Source: Paraburkholderia unamae (GTDB lineage: Bacteria > Pseudomonadota > Gammaproteobacteria > Burkholderiales > Burkholderiaceae). Taken from it: DNA of 64,000 nt. The notes beneath the pieces are model-generated. The model had not been told where the DNA came from. It worked only from the letters and a program-made list of their open reading frames with translations, and made no database searches. Location of the stretch: contig NZ_QLSU01000028.1 of the NCBI RefSeq assembly GCF_003268775.1, forward strand, positions 62,001 to 126,000. The letters run 5' to 3'. This document shows positions 17,374 through 27,037 of this stretch, piece after piece; position 1 is the first letter of the stretch; each line of letters opens with the position of its first letter. A program made the position numbers and the translations under genes.

Positions 17374-17400
17374 ACCCCGCGATCTCCACCATCGCGGGGT
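17374..17400. terminator. Convergent hairpin between LuxR and CaiB genes
   Basis: A ten-pair perfect stem (ACCCCGCGAT / ATCGCGGGGT) with a seven-base loop lies in the 82-base gap between two converging genes. It lacks a T-run on either strand, but the position suggests transcript separation. Confidence 0.55.
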
Positions 17401-17409
17401 GCCCGGTCC

Positions 17410-18564
17410 TCAGGCGCACGCACCCTGCGCGCGGCTGGCCGCAATGTCCTCCTTCGCGTGTCCCAATTCCATCAGGACTGCTTCCGTATGTTCGCCGACG
17501 AGCGGGCCGGCTTGCGGCGCGCGCGAGGGCGTGCGCGAAAAGCGCGGCGCGGGCGCGGGTTGCCGCTTGCCGTCCACCTCGACGAACACGCCGCGCGCAC
17601 GGTTGTGCTCGTGAGCGGCGGCTTCGTCGAGATCGAGCACGGGCGCGAAGCAGACATCGGTGCCGAGCAGCAGGCCGCACCAATGCTCGCGCTCGCGCGT
17701 GCGGATCAACGCGGCGACGCGCGCCTTGAGTTCGGGCCACGCGCGGCTGTCGTATTGCGCGGCCGGATCGACGTCGTCGAGGCCCAGGCGCTGGAGCAAT
17801 TGCGCGTAGAACTGCGGTTCGATCGCGCCGAGCGTGACGTGCTTGCCGTCCGCGCATTCGAACACATCGTAGAACGGGGACGTATGGCTGAAGAAGTTGC
17901 GCTCCGGGCGATCGACCCATGCGCCGATGCCGCGCATCGAGTGGATGAGCGCGCCGAGCAGCGCGGTGCCGTCGACGATCGCGGCGTCCACGACCTGGCC
18001 GCGTCCCGAGCGTTGCGCTTCGAGCAGCGCGGCCAGCACGCCGGTGACGAGAAACATCGCGCCGCCGCCCATGTCGCCGATGAACGTGGGCGGGATCGAC
18101 GGCGTCGCGCCGGGGCGCGCCGCGAGCGAGAGCGCGCCGGTGAGCGCGACGTAGTTGATGTCGTGCCCCGCGCTTTGCGCGAGCGGTCCGCTCTGGCCCC
18201 AGCCCGTCATGCGGCCGTACACGAGCTTCGGATGCCGCTTCGCCACTTCATCGGGGCCGAAGCCGAGGCGCTCCATCACGCCGGGGCGAAAGCCCTCGAT
18301 CAGCGCGTCGGCGTTCGCCAGCATCTCCCATGCGAGCGCGCGCCCCGCTTCGCTTTTCAGGTCGAGCGCAATGGAACGTTTGCCGCGGTTGAGCGCCATG
18401 CGAGGGTAGCCCGCGCGCGCGTCGGCGAGCCGGTCGATCATGACGACATCGGCGCCCAGGTCGGCGAGCAGCATGCCCGCGAAGGGCGCGGGGCCGATGC
18501 CCGCGAACTCGACGATGCGAAAGCCCTGCAACGGGCCGGGGGCGGACGGATGAGCACGTTCCAT
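17410..18564 (-). CDS. CaiB/BaiF family, alpha-methylacyl-CoA racemase-like
   Basis: A 384-residue family III CoA-transferase fold protein. It carries the racemase pattern rather than a plain transferase pattern: GHDINYVALTGAL (His about 134) and GDMGGGAMFLV (Asp about 165) correspond to the catalytic His/Asp pair of alpha-methylacyl-CoA racemase, and GRGQVVDAAIVDG follows. Such enzymes invert 2-methyl stereocentres so that branched or steroid side-chain acyl-CoAs can enter S-specific dehydrogenation. It is divergent from the SDR-thiolase operon across 225 bases, consistent with co-regulation. A CoA-transferase role cannot be excluded from sequence alone. Confidence 0.88.
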   Translation of the reverse strand: MERAHPSAPGPLQGFRIVEFAGIGPAPFAGMLLADLGADVVMIDRLADARAGYPRMALNRGKRSIALDLKSEAGRALAWEMLANADALIEGFRPGVMERLGFGPDEVAKRHPKLVYGRMTGWGQSGPLAQSAGHDINYVALTGALSLAARPGATPSIPPTFIGDMGGGAMFLVTGVLAALLEAQRSGRGQVVDAAIVDGTALLGALIHSMRGIGAWVDRPERNFFSHTSPFYDVFECADGKHVTLGAIEPQFYAQLLQRLGLDDVDPAAQYDSRAWPELKARVAALIRTREREHWCGLLLGTDVCFAPVLDLDEAAAHEHNRARGVFVEVDGKRQPAPAPRFSRTPSRAPQAGPLVGEHTEAVLMELGHAKEDIAASRAQGACA

Positions 18565-18789
18565 GCGGATTTTTCCAGAGGGTCGAGAGGATCGGGTGAC
18601 TCAGGGGGACACAAAGAGGGGCAGCCCGGGACGAAGCCATCTTGACCACGTGCACGGCGCGCGGCCTCGTCCGAATGAGGTAGGCGGCGCTGCGCCGCTG
18701 GCGGCATCCTTGTAATCCAGAGCGCTGCGCCTCACGCAACCACGCACTGGGGCCGCAGAAGAACTAGCACAACGAGCAGGAGACAAACG
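18565..18789. promoter_or_regulatory. Divergent promoter region, racemase / SDR operon
   Basis: This 225-base region separates divergent genes. It contains a GC palindrome (GCGGCGC-T-GCGCCGC, 18684-18698) and the SDR ribosome site AGGAGA just before 18790. No gene is seen. It is the likely start of the eight-gene operon ending at 29725. Confidence 0.45.
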
Positions 18790-19533
18790 ATGTTCCGTTT
18801 CGATGGCAAGGTCGCACTGGTTTCGGGCGCGGGTCGCGGCATGGGCTTTGGCATTGCGCAGGCGCTCGCGCGCCAGGGCGCGCACGTGGTCGTCAATGAC
18901 TTTTTTGGCGAGCGCGCCGAGGAGGCCGCCGCGCAATTGCGCGCCGAAGGCGGCAAGGCGAGCGCCGTGGCCGCCGACATGACCTCGCGCGAGCAGATCG
19001 CGGCGCTCAACGAGCGCGTGGTGGCGGACACCGGCCCGATCGACATTTTCGTGCACAACGCGGGCATTCCCGCGCAGGGCTGGGGCTACGCGCAATTCCT
19101 CGAATCCACCACGGCCGAGTGGGACAGCTGGATGCAACTGAACCTCTACGGTCTCATGCATGCGTGCCAGGTGCTGCTGCCCTCCATGATCGAGCGGCGC
19201 TACGGCCGCGTGGTCGCGATCAACTCCGACGCCGCCCGCACGGCAACCGGCATGGGCCTGTGCGCATACGGCGCGGCGAAGGCGGCAGCGCTGGGCTTCC
19301 TGCGCAACCTCTCGGGCGAGGTGGGGCGGCGTGGCGTGACCGTGAACGCGCTCTCGCTCGGCACGATGAACAACTGGGATGGCTCCGAAGATATCGCGCG
19401 GCGCGGCACCACGGTCGGCCGGGCGGGCAGCCCGCAGGATGTCGGGGCCGCCGTCGCCTATCTCGCCTCGCAGGAAGCGGCCTGGGTGACCGGGCAGGTG
19501 CTGCCCGTCAACGGCGGCTCGCTCGTCGCCTGA
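18790..19533 (+). CDS. SDR-family oxidoreductase
   Basis: Short-chain dehydrogenase/reductase of 247 residues, classical subfamily. It has the cofactor loop SGAGRGMGFGIA (about 11-22), HNAGIPAQG in place of the usual NNAG, a catalytic Ser in VAINSDAARTA and the YGAAK active-site Tyr/Lys. It ends in the typical VLPVNGGSLVA. Such enzymes interconvert a 3-hydroxyacyl-CoA or ring alcohol with its ketone. It is the first gene of an eight-gene rightward operon (SDR, thiolase, FadJ-like, two dehydrogenases, amidase, two MFS); AGGAGA supports the start. Confidence 0.93.
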   Translation: MFRFDGKVALVSGAGRGMGFGIAQALARQGAHVVVNDFFGERAEEAAAQLRAEGGKASAVAADMTSREQIAALNERVVADTGPIDIFVHNAGIPAQGWGYAQFLESTTAEWDSWMQLNLYGLMHACQVLLPSMIERRYGRVVAINSDAARTATGMGLCAYGAAKAAALGFLRNLSGEVGRRGVTVNALSLGTMNNWDGSEDIARRGTTVGRAGSPQDVGAAVAYLASQEAAWVTGQVLPVNGGSLVA

Positions 19534-19583
19534 GCCGCCCGGCGCCGCGGCGTCCTATCCGAACTTCTTCAAAGCGGAGACTT

Positions 19584-20789
19584 ATGCAAGCCTTCATCTA
19601 CGATCACGTCCGCACGCCGCGCGGCAAAGGCAAGCCCGAGGGCAGCCTGCACGAAGTCACGCCCGTGTGGCTCGCCAGTGCGCCGCTCGTCGCGCTGCGT
19701 GAGCGCAACGCGCTCGACACCGCCGCCCTCGACGAAGTGGTGATGGGCTGCGTCGTGCCCGTTGGCGAGCAGGGCGGCAACATCGCGCGCATGGCCGTGC
19801 TCAATGCGGGCTATGCGCAGGAAGTGCCGGCGCTCTCGATCAATCGCGCCTGCGGCTCGGGCCTCGACGCGGTCGCCTTCGCGGCCGCGAAAGTCATGGC
19901 CGGGCAGGCCTCCCTTGCGATCGGCGGCGGCGTGGAGTCGATGTCGCGCGTGCCGATGGGCGCGGACGGCGGCGCCTGGGCGCAAGACCCGCAAGTGGCG
20001 AGCAAGACCTGCTTCGTGATGCAGGGCGTTTCCGCCGATCTGCTCGCGAGCCTCCATGGCTACAGTCGCGAAGAGGTGGACGCCTACGCGGCCGAGAGCC
20101 ACCAGCGCGCCGCGCGCGCCTGGGCCGAAGGGCGCTTCGCGCGCTCGGTCGTGCCGGTGCGCGACGCCATCGGCCTCACGCTGCTCGATCATGACGAAAC
20201 GATCCGCGCGCAGACTTCCGTGACGTCGCTCGCGGCGCTGCGGCCTTCGTTCGCCGAGATGGGGCAGAAGTACGGCTACGACGGCGTGGCCTTGCAGCGC
20301 TATGCGCAGATCGAACGCATCGACCATGTGCATCACGCGGGCAACAGCTCGGGCATCGTGGACGGCGCAGCGGGCGTGCTGCTCGGCAGCGAGGCAGCGG
20401 GCGAGCGCCTTGGCATGAAGCCGCGCGCGCGCATTCGCGGTTTCGCGTCGATCGGCTCGGAGCCCACGCTCATGCTCGACGGACCGAGCCACGCCGCGAA
20501 GAAGGCGCTCGCGCAGGCGGGCATGACGGCGGCCGACATCGACCTGTGGGAACTCAACGAAGCTTTTTCGTCAGTTGTGCTTTGCTTCATGGACGCGCTC
20601 GCCATTCCCCACGACCGCATCAACGTGAACGGCGGCGCCATTGCCATGGGGCATCCGCTCGGCGCGACGGGCGCGATGATCCTCGGCACCGCGCTCGACG
20701 AGCTCGAACGCAGCGGCCGCAGCACCGCGCTCGTGTCGCTGTGCGTGGCGGCGGGCATGGGCACGGCCATGATCATCGAGCGCGTTTGA
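19584..20789 (+). CDS. Thiolase (acetyl-CoA C-acyltransferase)
   Basis: Degradative thiolase of 401 residues that cleaves 3-ketoacyl-CoA with CoA. The nucleophilic cysteine is Cys90 in SINRACGSGLDAV; the other active-site elements are GGAIAMGHPLGATGA (His) and CVAAGMGTAM (second Cys) near the C-terminus. It is of the FadA/PimB kind. The ATG at 19584, 50 bases after the SDR stop, gives the normal family N-terminus (QAFIYDHVRTPRGK). It is followed 50 bases later by the FadJ-like fusion, so the pair resembles a FadA/FadB beta-oxidation module. Confidence 0.95.
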   Translation: MQAFIYDHVRTPRGKGKPEGSLHEVTPVWLASAPLVALRERNALDTAALDEVVMGCVVPVGEQGGNIARMAVLNAGYAQEVPALSINRACGSGLDAVAFAAAKVMAGQASLAIGGGVESMSRVPMGADGGAWAQDPQVASKTCFVMQGVSADLLASLHGYSREEVDAYAAESHQRAARAWAEGRFARSVVPVRDAIGLTLLDHDETIRAQTSVTSLAALRPSFAEMGQKYGYDGVALQRYAQIERIDHVHHAGNSSGIVDGAAGVLLGSEAAGERLGMKPRARIRGFASIGSEPTLMLDGPSHAAKKALAQAGMTAADIDLWELNEAFSSVVLCFMDALAIPHDRINVNGGAIAMGHPLGATGAMILGTALDELERSGRSTALVSLCVAAGMGTAMIIERV

Positions 20790-20839
20790 TACGCACCCCC
20801 GACGCAACGGCCGACCTCACGCGCAAAGGACACCGCTTC

Positions 20840-22996
20840 ATGGAAGACATCATTCGCTACACCGTCGATGGCGATGGCATCGCGACGCTCACCATCGACT
20901 ACCCCGGCAAGACGATGAACGTGATTGACCAGGCGTTCATGGACAGCCTCTCGGCATGCATCGACCGCATCGTGGCCGACGAGGCCGTGAAAGGCGCCAT
21001 CGTCACCTCGGCGAAGGAGGCGTTCGTCGCGGGCGCCGACCTCAAGTCGATGGAGGAGAACATCGACAGCATGGCGAGCGACGCCGTCGACGTGCTGTTC
21101 GAGAAGTGCGGCTCGCTCTCGCGCCTCGTGCGACGCCTGGAGACCTGCGGCAAGCCCGTGGTCGCGGCGATCAACGGCACGGCCATGGGCGGCGGCTTCG
21201 AGATCTGCCTCGCGTGCCATCACCGCATTGCCGCCGATGCGCCGGGGCTCGCCGTCGGCTTGCCCGAGGTGCAGGTCGGCCTGATTCCGGGCGCGGGCGG
21301 CTCGCAGCGCCTGATCCGCATGCTCGGCATACTCGCGGCGTTGCCGTGGCTGCTCGAAGGCGGGCACGCGAGCGCCGCGCGCGCGCTCGAACTGAAGATG
21401 ATCGACGCCGTGGTGCCCGCCGCCGATCTGCTCGCGGCTGCAAAGCGCTGGCTGCTCGAAACGCCGGTTGCCGTTCAACCGTGGGACGCGAAGGGCTTTC
21501 GCATTCCTGGCGGCGGCCCGCTCGATCCTCGCGTGGCGCCCGCGTTCGTCGCGGGCAATGCGATGTTGCAGGCGAACACGCATCACAATCTGCCCGCGCC
21601 GCTGGCCATTCAAAGCTGCGTGTACGAAGGCGCGCAACTGCCGATGGACAAGGCGCTGCGCGTGGAGAGCAAATATCTCGCGCTGGTCACGCGCGACCCC
21701 GTTTCGCGCAGCATGGTGCGCACGCTGTTCGTGAGCAAGACGAAGGCCGACAAGCTCATGCATCGCCCCGAAGGCTTCGAGCGCTTCACCTGCCGCAAGC
21801 TCGGCATGGTGGGCGCGGGCATGATGGGCGCGGGCATCGCGCTTACGGCGGCGCAGCGGGGCATCGACGTCGTGCTGATCGACCGCGACCTGGCGGCTGC
21901 GGAACGCGGCAAGCAGTACGCGCAGAAGTCGCTCGCGCGCCTCGTCACGAAGGGGCGCATGAGCGAGCAGAAGGCGGCGGACGTGCTCGCGCGCATCACG
22001 CCTGCCGCCGATTACGCGCAGCTGGGCGACGCCGACATGGTGGTCGAGGCCGTGTTCGAAGACCGCGCCGTGAAGGCGCAGGTCACGCGCCAGCTCGACG
22101 AAATCCTGCCCGCCACCTGCGTGCTCGCGACCAACACCTCGGCGCTGCCGATCTCGCTGCTCGCGCAGGCGAGCCGCCGGCCCGAGCGCTTCATCGGCCT
22201 GCATTTCTTCTCGCCCGCCGAGCGCATGCCGCTCGTCGAGGTGATTCGCGGCAACGCGACGTCGGATGCGACGCTCGCCCAGGCGCTTGATTTCATCGCG
22301 CAACTGCGCAAGACGCCGATCCTCGTGAACGACAAGCGGGGCTTCTTCACGAGCCGCTTCATCGGCTCGTTCGTCGACGACGCGATCGGCATGGTCGCCG
22401 AAGGCATCCACCCCGCGCTCATCGAGAACTGCGCGCGCCATGCGGGCATGCCGGTGGGGCCGCTCGCGATTACCGACGAACTGTCGATCGAGCTTTCCGT
22501 GCACGCGGGCGAGGCGCAGGCGCGCGAGTTTCCCGACGAGTACGTGCCGGGGCGCTCGGTGCCGGTCGTGAAGCGGCTCTACGAACTGGGACGCATGGGC
22601 AAGAAAGCGGGCAAGGGCTTCTACGATTACGACGAGCAAGGCAAGCGCTTGTGGCCCGGTCTCGCGGACCTCTATCCGTTGCGCCCGCAACAGCCTGAGG
22701 CGCGCGACATCCGCCAGCGCATTCTGTACGTGCAGGCCGTGACGGCGGCGCGTTGCATGGAAGAAGGCGTGCTGATCTCGCCCGCCGACGGCGACGTGGG
22801 CGCGGTGCTCGGCGTGGGCTATCCGGCCTGGACGGGCGGGCCGTTCTGCTTCATCGACGGCGTGGGCGTGGCGGCGTTCGTGACCGAGGCGGACCGCCTG
22901 GCCGACCTGTTCGGCGAGCATTTGCGCGCGCCGCAGTTGCTGCGCGATATGGCGGCCAGGGGACAGACCTTCTACGGCGCGACTCGCCGCGCTTGA
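20840..22996 (+). CDS. FadJ/PimF-like bifunctional enoyl-CoA hydratase / 3-hydroxyacyl-CoA dehydrogenase
   Basis: A 718-residue fusion carrying two beta-oxidation steps. The N-terminal crotonase domain (about 1-190) has AFVAGADLKSM and both catalytic Glu segments (GGGFEICLACHHRIA and LPEVQVGLIPGAGGSQRL). The NAD-binding 3-hydroxyacyl-CoA dehydrogenase domain starts near residue 320 (GMVGAGMMGAGIALTAAQRG) with catalytic GLHFFSPAERMPLVEVI. The duplicated C-terminal helical domain follows. Length is normal for FadJ/FadB. The start ATG at 20840 (MEDIIRYTVDGDG) matches the family; longer in-frame sequence belongs to the thiolase region in another frame. With the thiolase it forms a complete spiral for chain shortening. 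Confidence 0.95.
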   Translation: MEDIIRYTVDGDGIATLTIDYPGKTMNVIDQAFMDSLSACIDRIVADEAVKGAIVTSAKEAFVAGADLKSMEENIDSMASDAVDVLFEKCGSLSRLVRRLETCGKPVVAAINGTAMGGGFEICLACHHRIAADAPGLAVGLPEVQVGLIPGAGGSQRLIRMLGILAALPWLLEGGHASAARALELKMIDAVVPAADLLAAAKRWLLETPVAVQPWDAKGFRIPGGGPLDPRVAPAFVAGNAMLQANTHHNLPAPLAIQSCVYEGAQLPMDKALRVESKYLALVTRDPVSRSMVRTLFVSKTKADKLMHRPEGFERFTCRKLGMVGAGMMGAGIALTAAQRGIDVVLIDRDLAAAERGKQYAQKSLARLVTKGRMSEQKAADVLARITPAADYAQLGDADMVVEAVFEDRAVKAQVTRQLDEILPATCVLATNTSALPISLLAQASRRPERFIGLHFFSPAERMPLVEVIRGNATSDATLAQALDFIAQLRKTPILVNDKRGFFTSRFIGSFVDDAIGMVAEGIHPALIENCARHAGMPVGPLAITDELSIELSVHAGEAQAREFPDEYVPGRSVPVVKRLYELGRMGKKAGKGFYDYDEQGKRLWPGLADLYPLRPQQPEARDIRQRILYVQAVTAARCMEEGVLISPADGDVGAVLGVGYPAWTGGPFCFIDGVGVAAFVTEADRLADLFGEHLRAPQLLRDMAARGQTFYGATRRA

Positions 22997-23021
22997 GCGA
23001 CAGGAAAGGCAAGGACCACGC

Positions 23022-24140
23022 ATGAATTTCGAATTCACCGAAGATCAGGACGTGCTGCGCACCGAGGTGCGCAAGTTTCTCGTCAACGAAGCGCCGCTCA
23101 CGCTGGCGCGCGCCACGATGGAAGACGGCGGCGAGCGCGCGAAAGCCGTGTGGGCGGGACTCGCGGGCCTGGGTGTGACCACGCTGATGCTGCCGCCTTC
23201 GTGCGGTGGACACGGCCTTGGCGCGCTCGAGCTTTGCGTGGTGGCGGAGGAGGTGGGGCGGCAGCTCGCGCCGGTGCCGCTCGCCTCGACGCTCTATCTT
23301 GCCGCGCAGGCGCTCTTGCTGGGTGCCTCGCAGGCGCAGCAGGAGCGCTGGCTGCCGCGCATCGCGCGCGGCGACGCGGCGACCTGGGCCGCGCCGCTCG
23401 ACGGCCAGTGGCGCGTTGAGGCGTTGCCCGTGTTCGAGTCGGGCGTGCTGCGCGGCAGCGCGCCGCTCGTGCCGGACGGCATGGCCGCCGCGTTCGCCGT
23501 CGTGCTCGCGCGCGATACGCGAAGCGAGGGTCTCGTGCTGGTACTCGCGGAACTGGGCGCGCGCGTGCGGCGCACGCCGCGCGCCACGCTCGACCCGGCG
23601 CGGCCGTTTGCGTCGCTTGAATTCGACAGCGTCGAGGCCGAGCCGCTGGACGCCTGCGCGGACCCGCTGGCGCTCGTCAGCGCGGTGCGCGAGCGCGCGG
23701 CCATCCTGCTCGCGTTCGAACAGCTTGGCGGGGCCGACGCCGCGCTCGACATGGCTGCGGGCTACGCATGCGAGCGCCGCACGTTCGGCCGCGCGATCGG
23801 CTCGTACCAGGGCATCAAGCACAAGCTCGCCGATATCTACACGCGCAACCAGATGGCGCGTTCGCACTGCTATTACGGCGCTTGGGCGCTGGCGAGCAGC
23901 GCGCCCGAATTGCCGCTGGCGGCGGCAGGCGCGCGCGTGAGCGCGAGCGAGGCGTTCGGCTTCGCGGCGCAGGAGAACATCCAGACGCACGGCGGCATGG
24001 GCTACACCTGGGAAATCGATTGCCATCTGTTCTACCGTCGAGCGCGTCAGCTCGCCGTGATGCTCGGCAACGTGCACGAGTGGCGCGAGCGTCTCGTGAA
24101 GGGGCTTGAAGCGGAACTGGAAGCACAACCGCCGGCCTGA
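23022..24140 (+). CDS. Acyl-CoA dehydrogenase, small-subunit type (pair 2)
   Basis: A 372-residue acyl-CoA dehydrogenase-fold protein beginning MNFEFTEDQDVLRTEVRKF. Its C-terminal HGGMGYTWEIDCHLFYRRARQ is shared with the small subunit of pair 1, and it likewise lacks the canonical GGTxEI element. It is similar in role to PimD of the pimeloyl-CoA pathway; gene order thiolase, FadJ-like, small and large dehydrogenase resembles the pim operon of Rhodopseudomonas. It lies 25 bases downstream of the FadJ-like gene and 52 bases upstream of its likely partner. The start is supported by an AGGAAAGG-like ribosome site. Confidence 0.92.
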   Translation: MNFEFTEDQDVLRTEVRKFLVNEAPLTLARATMEDGGERAKAVWAGLAGLGVTTLMLPPSCGGHGLGALELCVVAEEVGRQLAPVPLASTLYLAAQALLLGASQAQQERWLPRIARGDAATWAAPLDGQWRVEALPVFESGVLRGSAPLVPDGMAAAFAVVLARDTRSEGLVLVLAELGARVRRTPRATLDPARPFASLEFDSVEAEPLDACADPLALVSAVRERAAILLAFEQLGGADAALDMAAGYACERRTFGRAIGSYQGIKHKLADIYTRNQMARSHCYYGAWALASSAPELPLAAAGARVSASEAFGFAAQENIQTHGGMGYTWEIDCHLFYRRARQLAVMLGNVHEWRERLVKGLEAELEAQPPA

Positions 24141-24192
24141 CCCGATTCCGGGCGTGCGCGAGGCGCGGCCCACAGTACGGAGCGTGATCTGC

Positions 24193-25431
24193 ATGGATTT
24201 TCACGACACACACGAAGAAGCGGCGTTTCGCGAGGCGTGCCGCGCATGGCTCGCGGCCAACGCGCCGCGCAAGTCGCGGCCCGACGAGGTGTTCGGCCGC
24301 GGGCTGGACGCCGCGCAGCGCATGGAAGCCGCTCGCGCCTGGCAGGCGCGCAAGGCCGAAGCCGGCTACGGCGCCATCACCTGGCCGCAGGCGTTGGGCG
24401 GGCGCGGCGGCACGCCGATGCAGGAGGTGATCTACCGCCAGGAAGAAGGCCATTTCAACGTGCCGGTGGGTTACTTCAACGTGAGCCTCGGCATGGTGAT
24501 TCCCTCGCTGTTCGTGCACGCGAGCGAGGCGGTGCGCGCCGAGCACGTCGAGGCCGCGCTGCACGGCCGCACGCTCTGGTGCCAGTTGCTTTCGGAGCCG
24601 GGCGCGGGCTCGGACCTCGGCATGGTACGCACACGCGCCGAGCGCTGCACGGACGGCCGCGAGGGCTGGCTCCTCAATGGTCAGAAGGTGTGGACGACGC
24701 TCGCGCAGTTCGCGCAGTTCGGCATGGTGCTCGCGCGCACCGATGCGGATCTGCCGAAGTTCGAGGGCCTCACGTCGTTCTATCTCGACATGAAGACGCC
24801 CGGCGTCGAGGTGCGGCCGATCCGCCAGGCGAGCGGCGAAGCCGAGTTCAACGAGGTGTTTTTCAACGACGTGTTCATTCCGGACAGCCAGCGCGTGGGC
24901 GCGGTCGGCGCGGGCTGGAAGGTCACGCTCACGGCGCTCATGAACGAGCGCCTTTCGATCGGCGGCGTGATGCCGCCGGAGCTGTGGCGCACGGCGGCGC
25001 GGCAGATGCAGCAGGCGGGCTTTGGCGGCGCCCACGCGCTCGCGGACGGCCGCATGCGCGAGCGGCTCGCCGATCTGTATCTGAACGCGCACGGCCTGTG
25101 GCTGCTGCAATGCCGCGGCCTCACCGCGCTCGGCAAGGGGCGTGAGCCCGGCCCCGAGCTTTCGGTGGCGAAGATCGTGGCCGCGCGCACGCTCCAGGAC
25201 TTCGCGTATCTCGCCATCGACTTGCAGGGCGCGCAAGGCGTGCTGGCCGCGAGCGAGCGGGGCGACGAGTGGGAGCTGGTCGAGCGACTGTGGTTCGGCG
25301 CGGCGGGCATGCGCATCGCGGGCGGCACCGACGAGATCGTGAAGAACAACGTGGGCGAGCGCGTGCTCGGCTTGCCGCCCGAGCCGCGCACCGACAAGGG
25401 CGTGCCGTTCAGCCAGCTCGCACGGGCCTGA
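24193..25431 (+). CDS. Acyl-CoA dehydrogenase, large-subunit type (pair 2)
   Basis: Catalytic partner of the preceding gene, 412 residues. It has LSEPGAGSDLGMVRTRAERC, FNEVFFNDVFIPDSQRVG, and the C-terminal MRIAGGTDEIVKNNVGERVLG with the canonical GGTDEI FAD element. It resembles PimC (pimeloyl-CoA dehydrogenase large subunit). I chose the ATG at 24193 (MDFHDTHEEAAF) with GGAGCG nearby; an in-frame ATG at 24106 lies inside the preceding gene. Two separate heteromeric dehydrogenases in one island imply two successive or chemically different desaturations. Confidence 0.93.
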   Translation: MDFHDTHEEAAFREACRAWLAANAPRKSRPDEVFGRGLDAAQRMEAARAWQARKAEAGYGAITWPQALGGRGGTPMQEVIYRQEEGHFNVPVGYFNVSLGMVIPSLFVHASEAVRAEHVEAALHGRTLWCQLLSEPGAGSDLGMVRTRAERCTDGREGWLLNGQKVWTTLAQFAQFGMVLARTDADLPKFEGLTSFYLDMKTPGVEVRPIRQASGEAEFNEVFFNDVFIPDSQRVGAVGAGWKVTLTALMNERLSIGGVMPPELWRTAARQMQQAGFGGAHALADGRMRERLADLYLNAHGLWLLQCRGLTALGKGREPGPELSVAKIVAARTLQDFAYLAIDLQGAQGVLAASERGDEWELVERLWFGAAGMRIAGGTDEIVKNNVGERVLGLPPEPRTDKGVPFSQLARA

Positions 25432-25482
25432 AACGGGCCGCGCACGGGCCGACGCACACGAAAGACATAACAGGAGACGCAA

Positions 25483-26982
25483 TTGAACGACAAAGGCCAT
25501 CCCGCCAGCTTCACAGGCAGTGCCCGCACGCAAGGCGGCGCGTGCTCGCCCGATGAATATCTCACGCTCGACGCGACGGCCATGGCCGCGCTCGTGCAAC
25601 GCGGCGAGCTGGAGCCGCAGGATCTGCTGGACGCGGCGATCGCGCGTTGCGACGACGTGAACCCGCGCATCAACGCCGTGAACATGCGCTGCGAGGTGCG
25701 CGCGCAGCAGACGCTCGCGGCGCGTCGCGAAGCGGGCACGAGCCGCGATGGCGCGTTCGCCGGCGTGCCCACGCTCGCCAAGGACATGCACACCGCCGTG
25801 GCGGGCACGATCACGACCAACGGCTCGCGCTCGCAGCGCGACGCTGCGCCCGCCACCTATGACGCCACGCTCATCGCGCGCTACGAGGCGGCGGGCATGG
25901 TCGTGTTCGGCAAGACGACGACACCCGAATTCGGCCTGAGCACGACGACCGAGTCGGCGCTGTGGGGCAAGACCTGCAATCCGTGGGATCTCGCGATGAG
26001 CGCGGGCGGCTCCTCGGGCGGCGCGGCGGCGGCCGTGGCCGCGGGCATCGTGCCGGTGGCGCACGCCACCGACGGCGGCGGCTCGATTCGCATCCCCGCC
26101 TCGTATTGCGGCGTGTTCGGCATGAAGCCCACGCGCTATCGCACGCCGCATGGGCCCGACGTATTCGAAGGCTGGTTCGGCGCGAGCTGCGCCCACGTGG
26201 TGTCGCGCAGCGTGCGCGATTCGGCGCTCGCGCTCGACGTGTCGCACGGCCACGAGAAGGGCAGCCCTTACTGGCTGGCCGCGCCCGAGCGTCCTTTCGC
26301 CGATGAAGTGCGGCGCGCGCCGTCGCGCCTGCGCGTGGGTCTCGTCGCCGACTCGCTCACGGGCATGCCGCTCGACGACGACATTGCCACCGCGCTCGAT
26401 GCGACCGTGCGTCTGCTCACGAGTCTCGGCCATGAAGTCGAGCCCGTGACGCTCGCCATCGAATCGCAGCAGCTTTTCAGCGCGCACGGCGCCGCTTCGG
26501 GCACCGCGCTCGTCGCCGCCGTGCGCGACCGCGAGACCGCGCTCGGCCGCGCGCTGCAAACCGACGAACTCGAACCGGTGGCCTGGCGCATCGTGCGCAA
26601 CGCGCAGCAGTATTCGGCGGAAACGCTGTATCGCGCGCGCCGCACGTTCGAGCGTATCGGGCTCCAGATGGAGGAGAAGTTCGACCGCTTCGACGTGCTG
26701 CTCTCGCCCGTCACGGCCACGCTCACGCCGCCGCTCGGCAGGCTCAGTCTTGAGCAGGAGTACGAAGAGTACATCAAGCATATCGTCGGCAGCGTGTCGT
26801 ATACGGCGCTTGCCAACGTGAGCGGACAGCCGTCGATGTCGGTGCCGCTCGGCGTGAGCCGCAGCGGCCTGCCGATCGGCATGATGTTCACGGCCGCGCT
26901 GTGCGGCGAGGGACTGCTGTTCCAGCTCGCGGGCCAGCTCGAAGCCGCGCAGCCGTGGGCGCCGCTCGCGCCTTCGCTGTGA
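25483..26982 (+). CDS. Amidase (amidase-signature family) 1
   Basis: Ser-cisSer-Lys amidase of 499 residues hydrolysing a carboxamide to acid and ammonia. The catalytic Lys lies in [14 protein letters not shown] (about residue 100), and the signature [17 protein letters not shown] (about 169-185) holds the cis-Ser and nucleophilic Ser region. The start is a rare TTG at 25483, decided by the CAGGAGACG ribosome site seven bases upstream and the absence of any suitable ATG. It lies inside the beta-oxidation operon, between the dehydrogenase pair and two transporters. It may release a conjugated amino acid such as glycine or taurine from an amide-linked substrate; that is inference. Confidence 0.92.
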   Translation: MNDKGHPASFTGSARTQGGACSPDEYLTLDATAMAALVQRGELEPQDLLDAAIARCDDVNPRINAVNMRCEVRAQQTLAARREAGTSRDGAFAGVPTLAKDMHTAVAGTITTNGSRSQRDAAPATYDATLIARYEAAGMVVFGKTTTPEFGLSTTTESALWGKTCNPWDLAMSAGGSSGGAAAAVAAGIVPVAHATDGGGSIRIPASYCGVFGMKPTRYRTPHGPDVFEGWFGASCAHVVSRSVRDSALALDVSHGHEKGSPYWLAAPERPFADEVRRAPSRLRVGLVADSLTGMPLDDDIATALDATVRLLTSLGHEVEPVTLAIESQQLFSAHGAASGTALVAAVRDRETALGRALQTDELEPVAWRIVRNAQQYSAETLYRARRTFERIGLQMEEKFDRFDVLLSPVTATLTPPLGRLSLEQEYEEYIKHIVGSVSYTALANVSGQPSMSVPLGVSRSGLPIGMMFTAALCGEGLLFQLAGQLEAAQPWAPLAPSL

Positions 26983-27037
26983 GGCGGGCAGGCGTGACCT
27001 TTTCCAGTACGTGCCCGGACCTTTACGGAAAGCCAGC

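Noticed and set aside
18684-18698. GC palindrome in the racemase/SDR gap considered as a main operator.
   Set aside because: All-G/C palindromes of this length are frequent in such DNA, and no copy recurs at the other island promoters; it is mentioned only within the region entry.
20333-23038. A 901-residue minus-strand frame opposite the thiolase/FadJ-like genes.
   Set aside because: Arg/His/Ala-rich antisense artefact of high-G+C coding DNA; both sense genes have clear active-site motifs.
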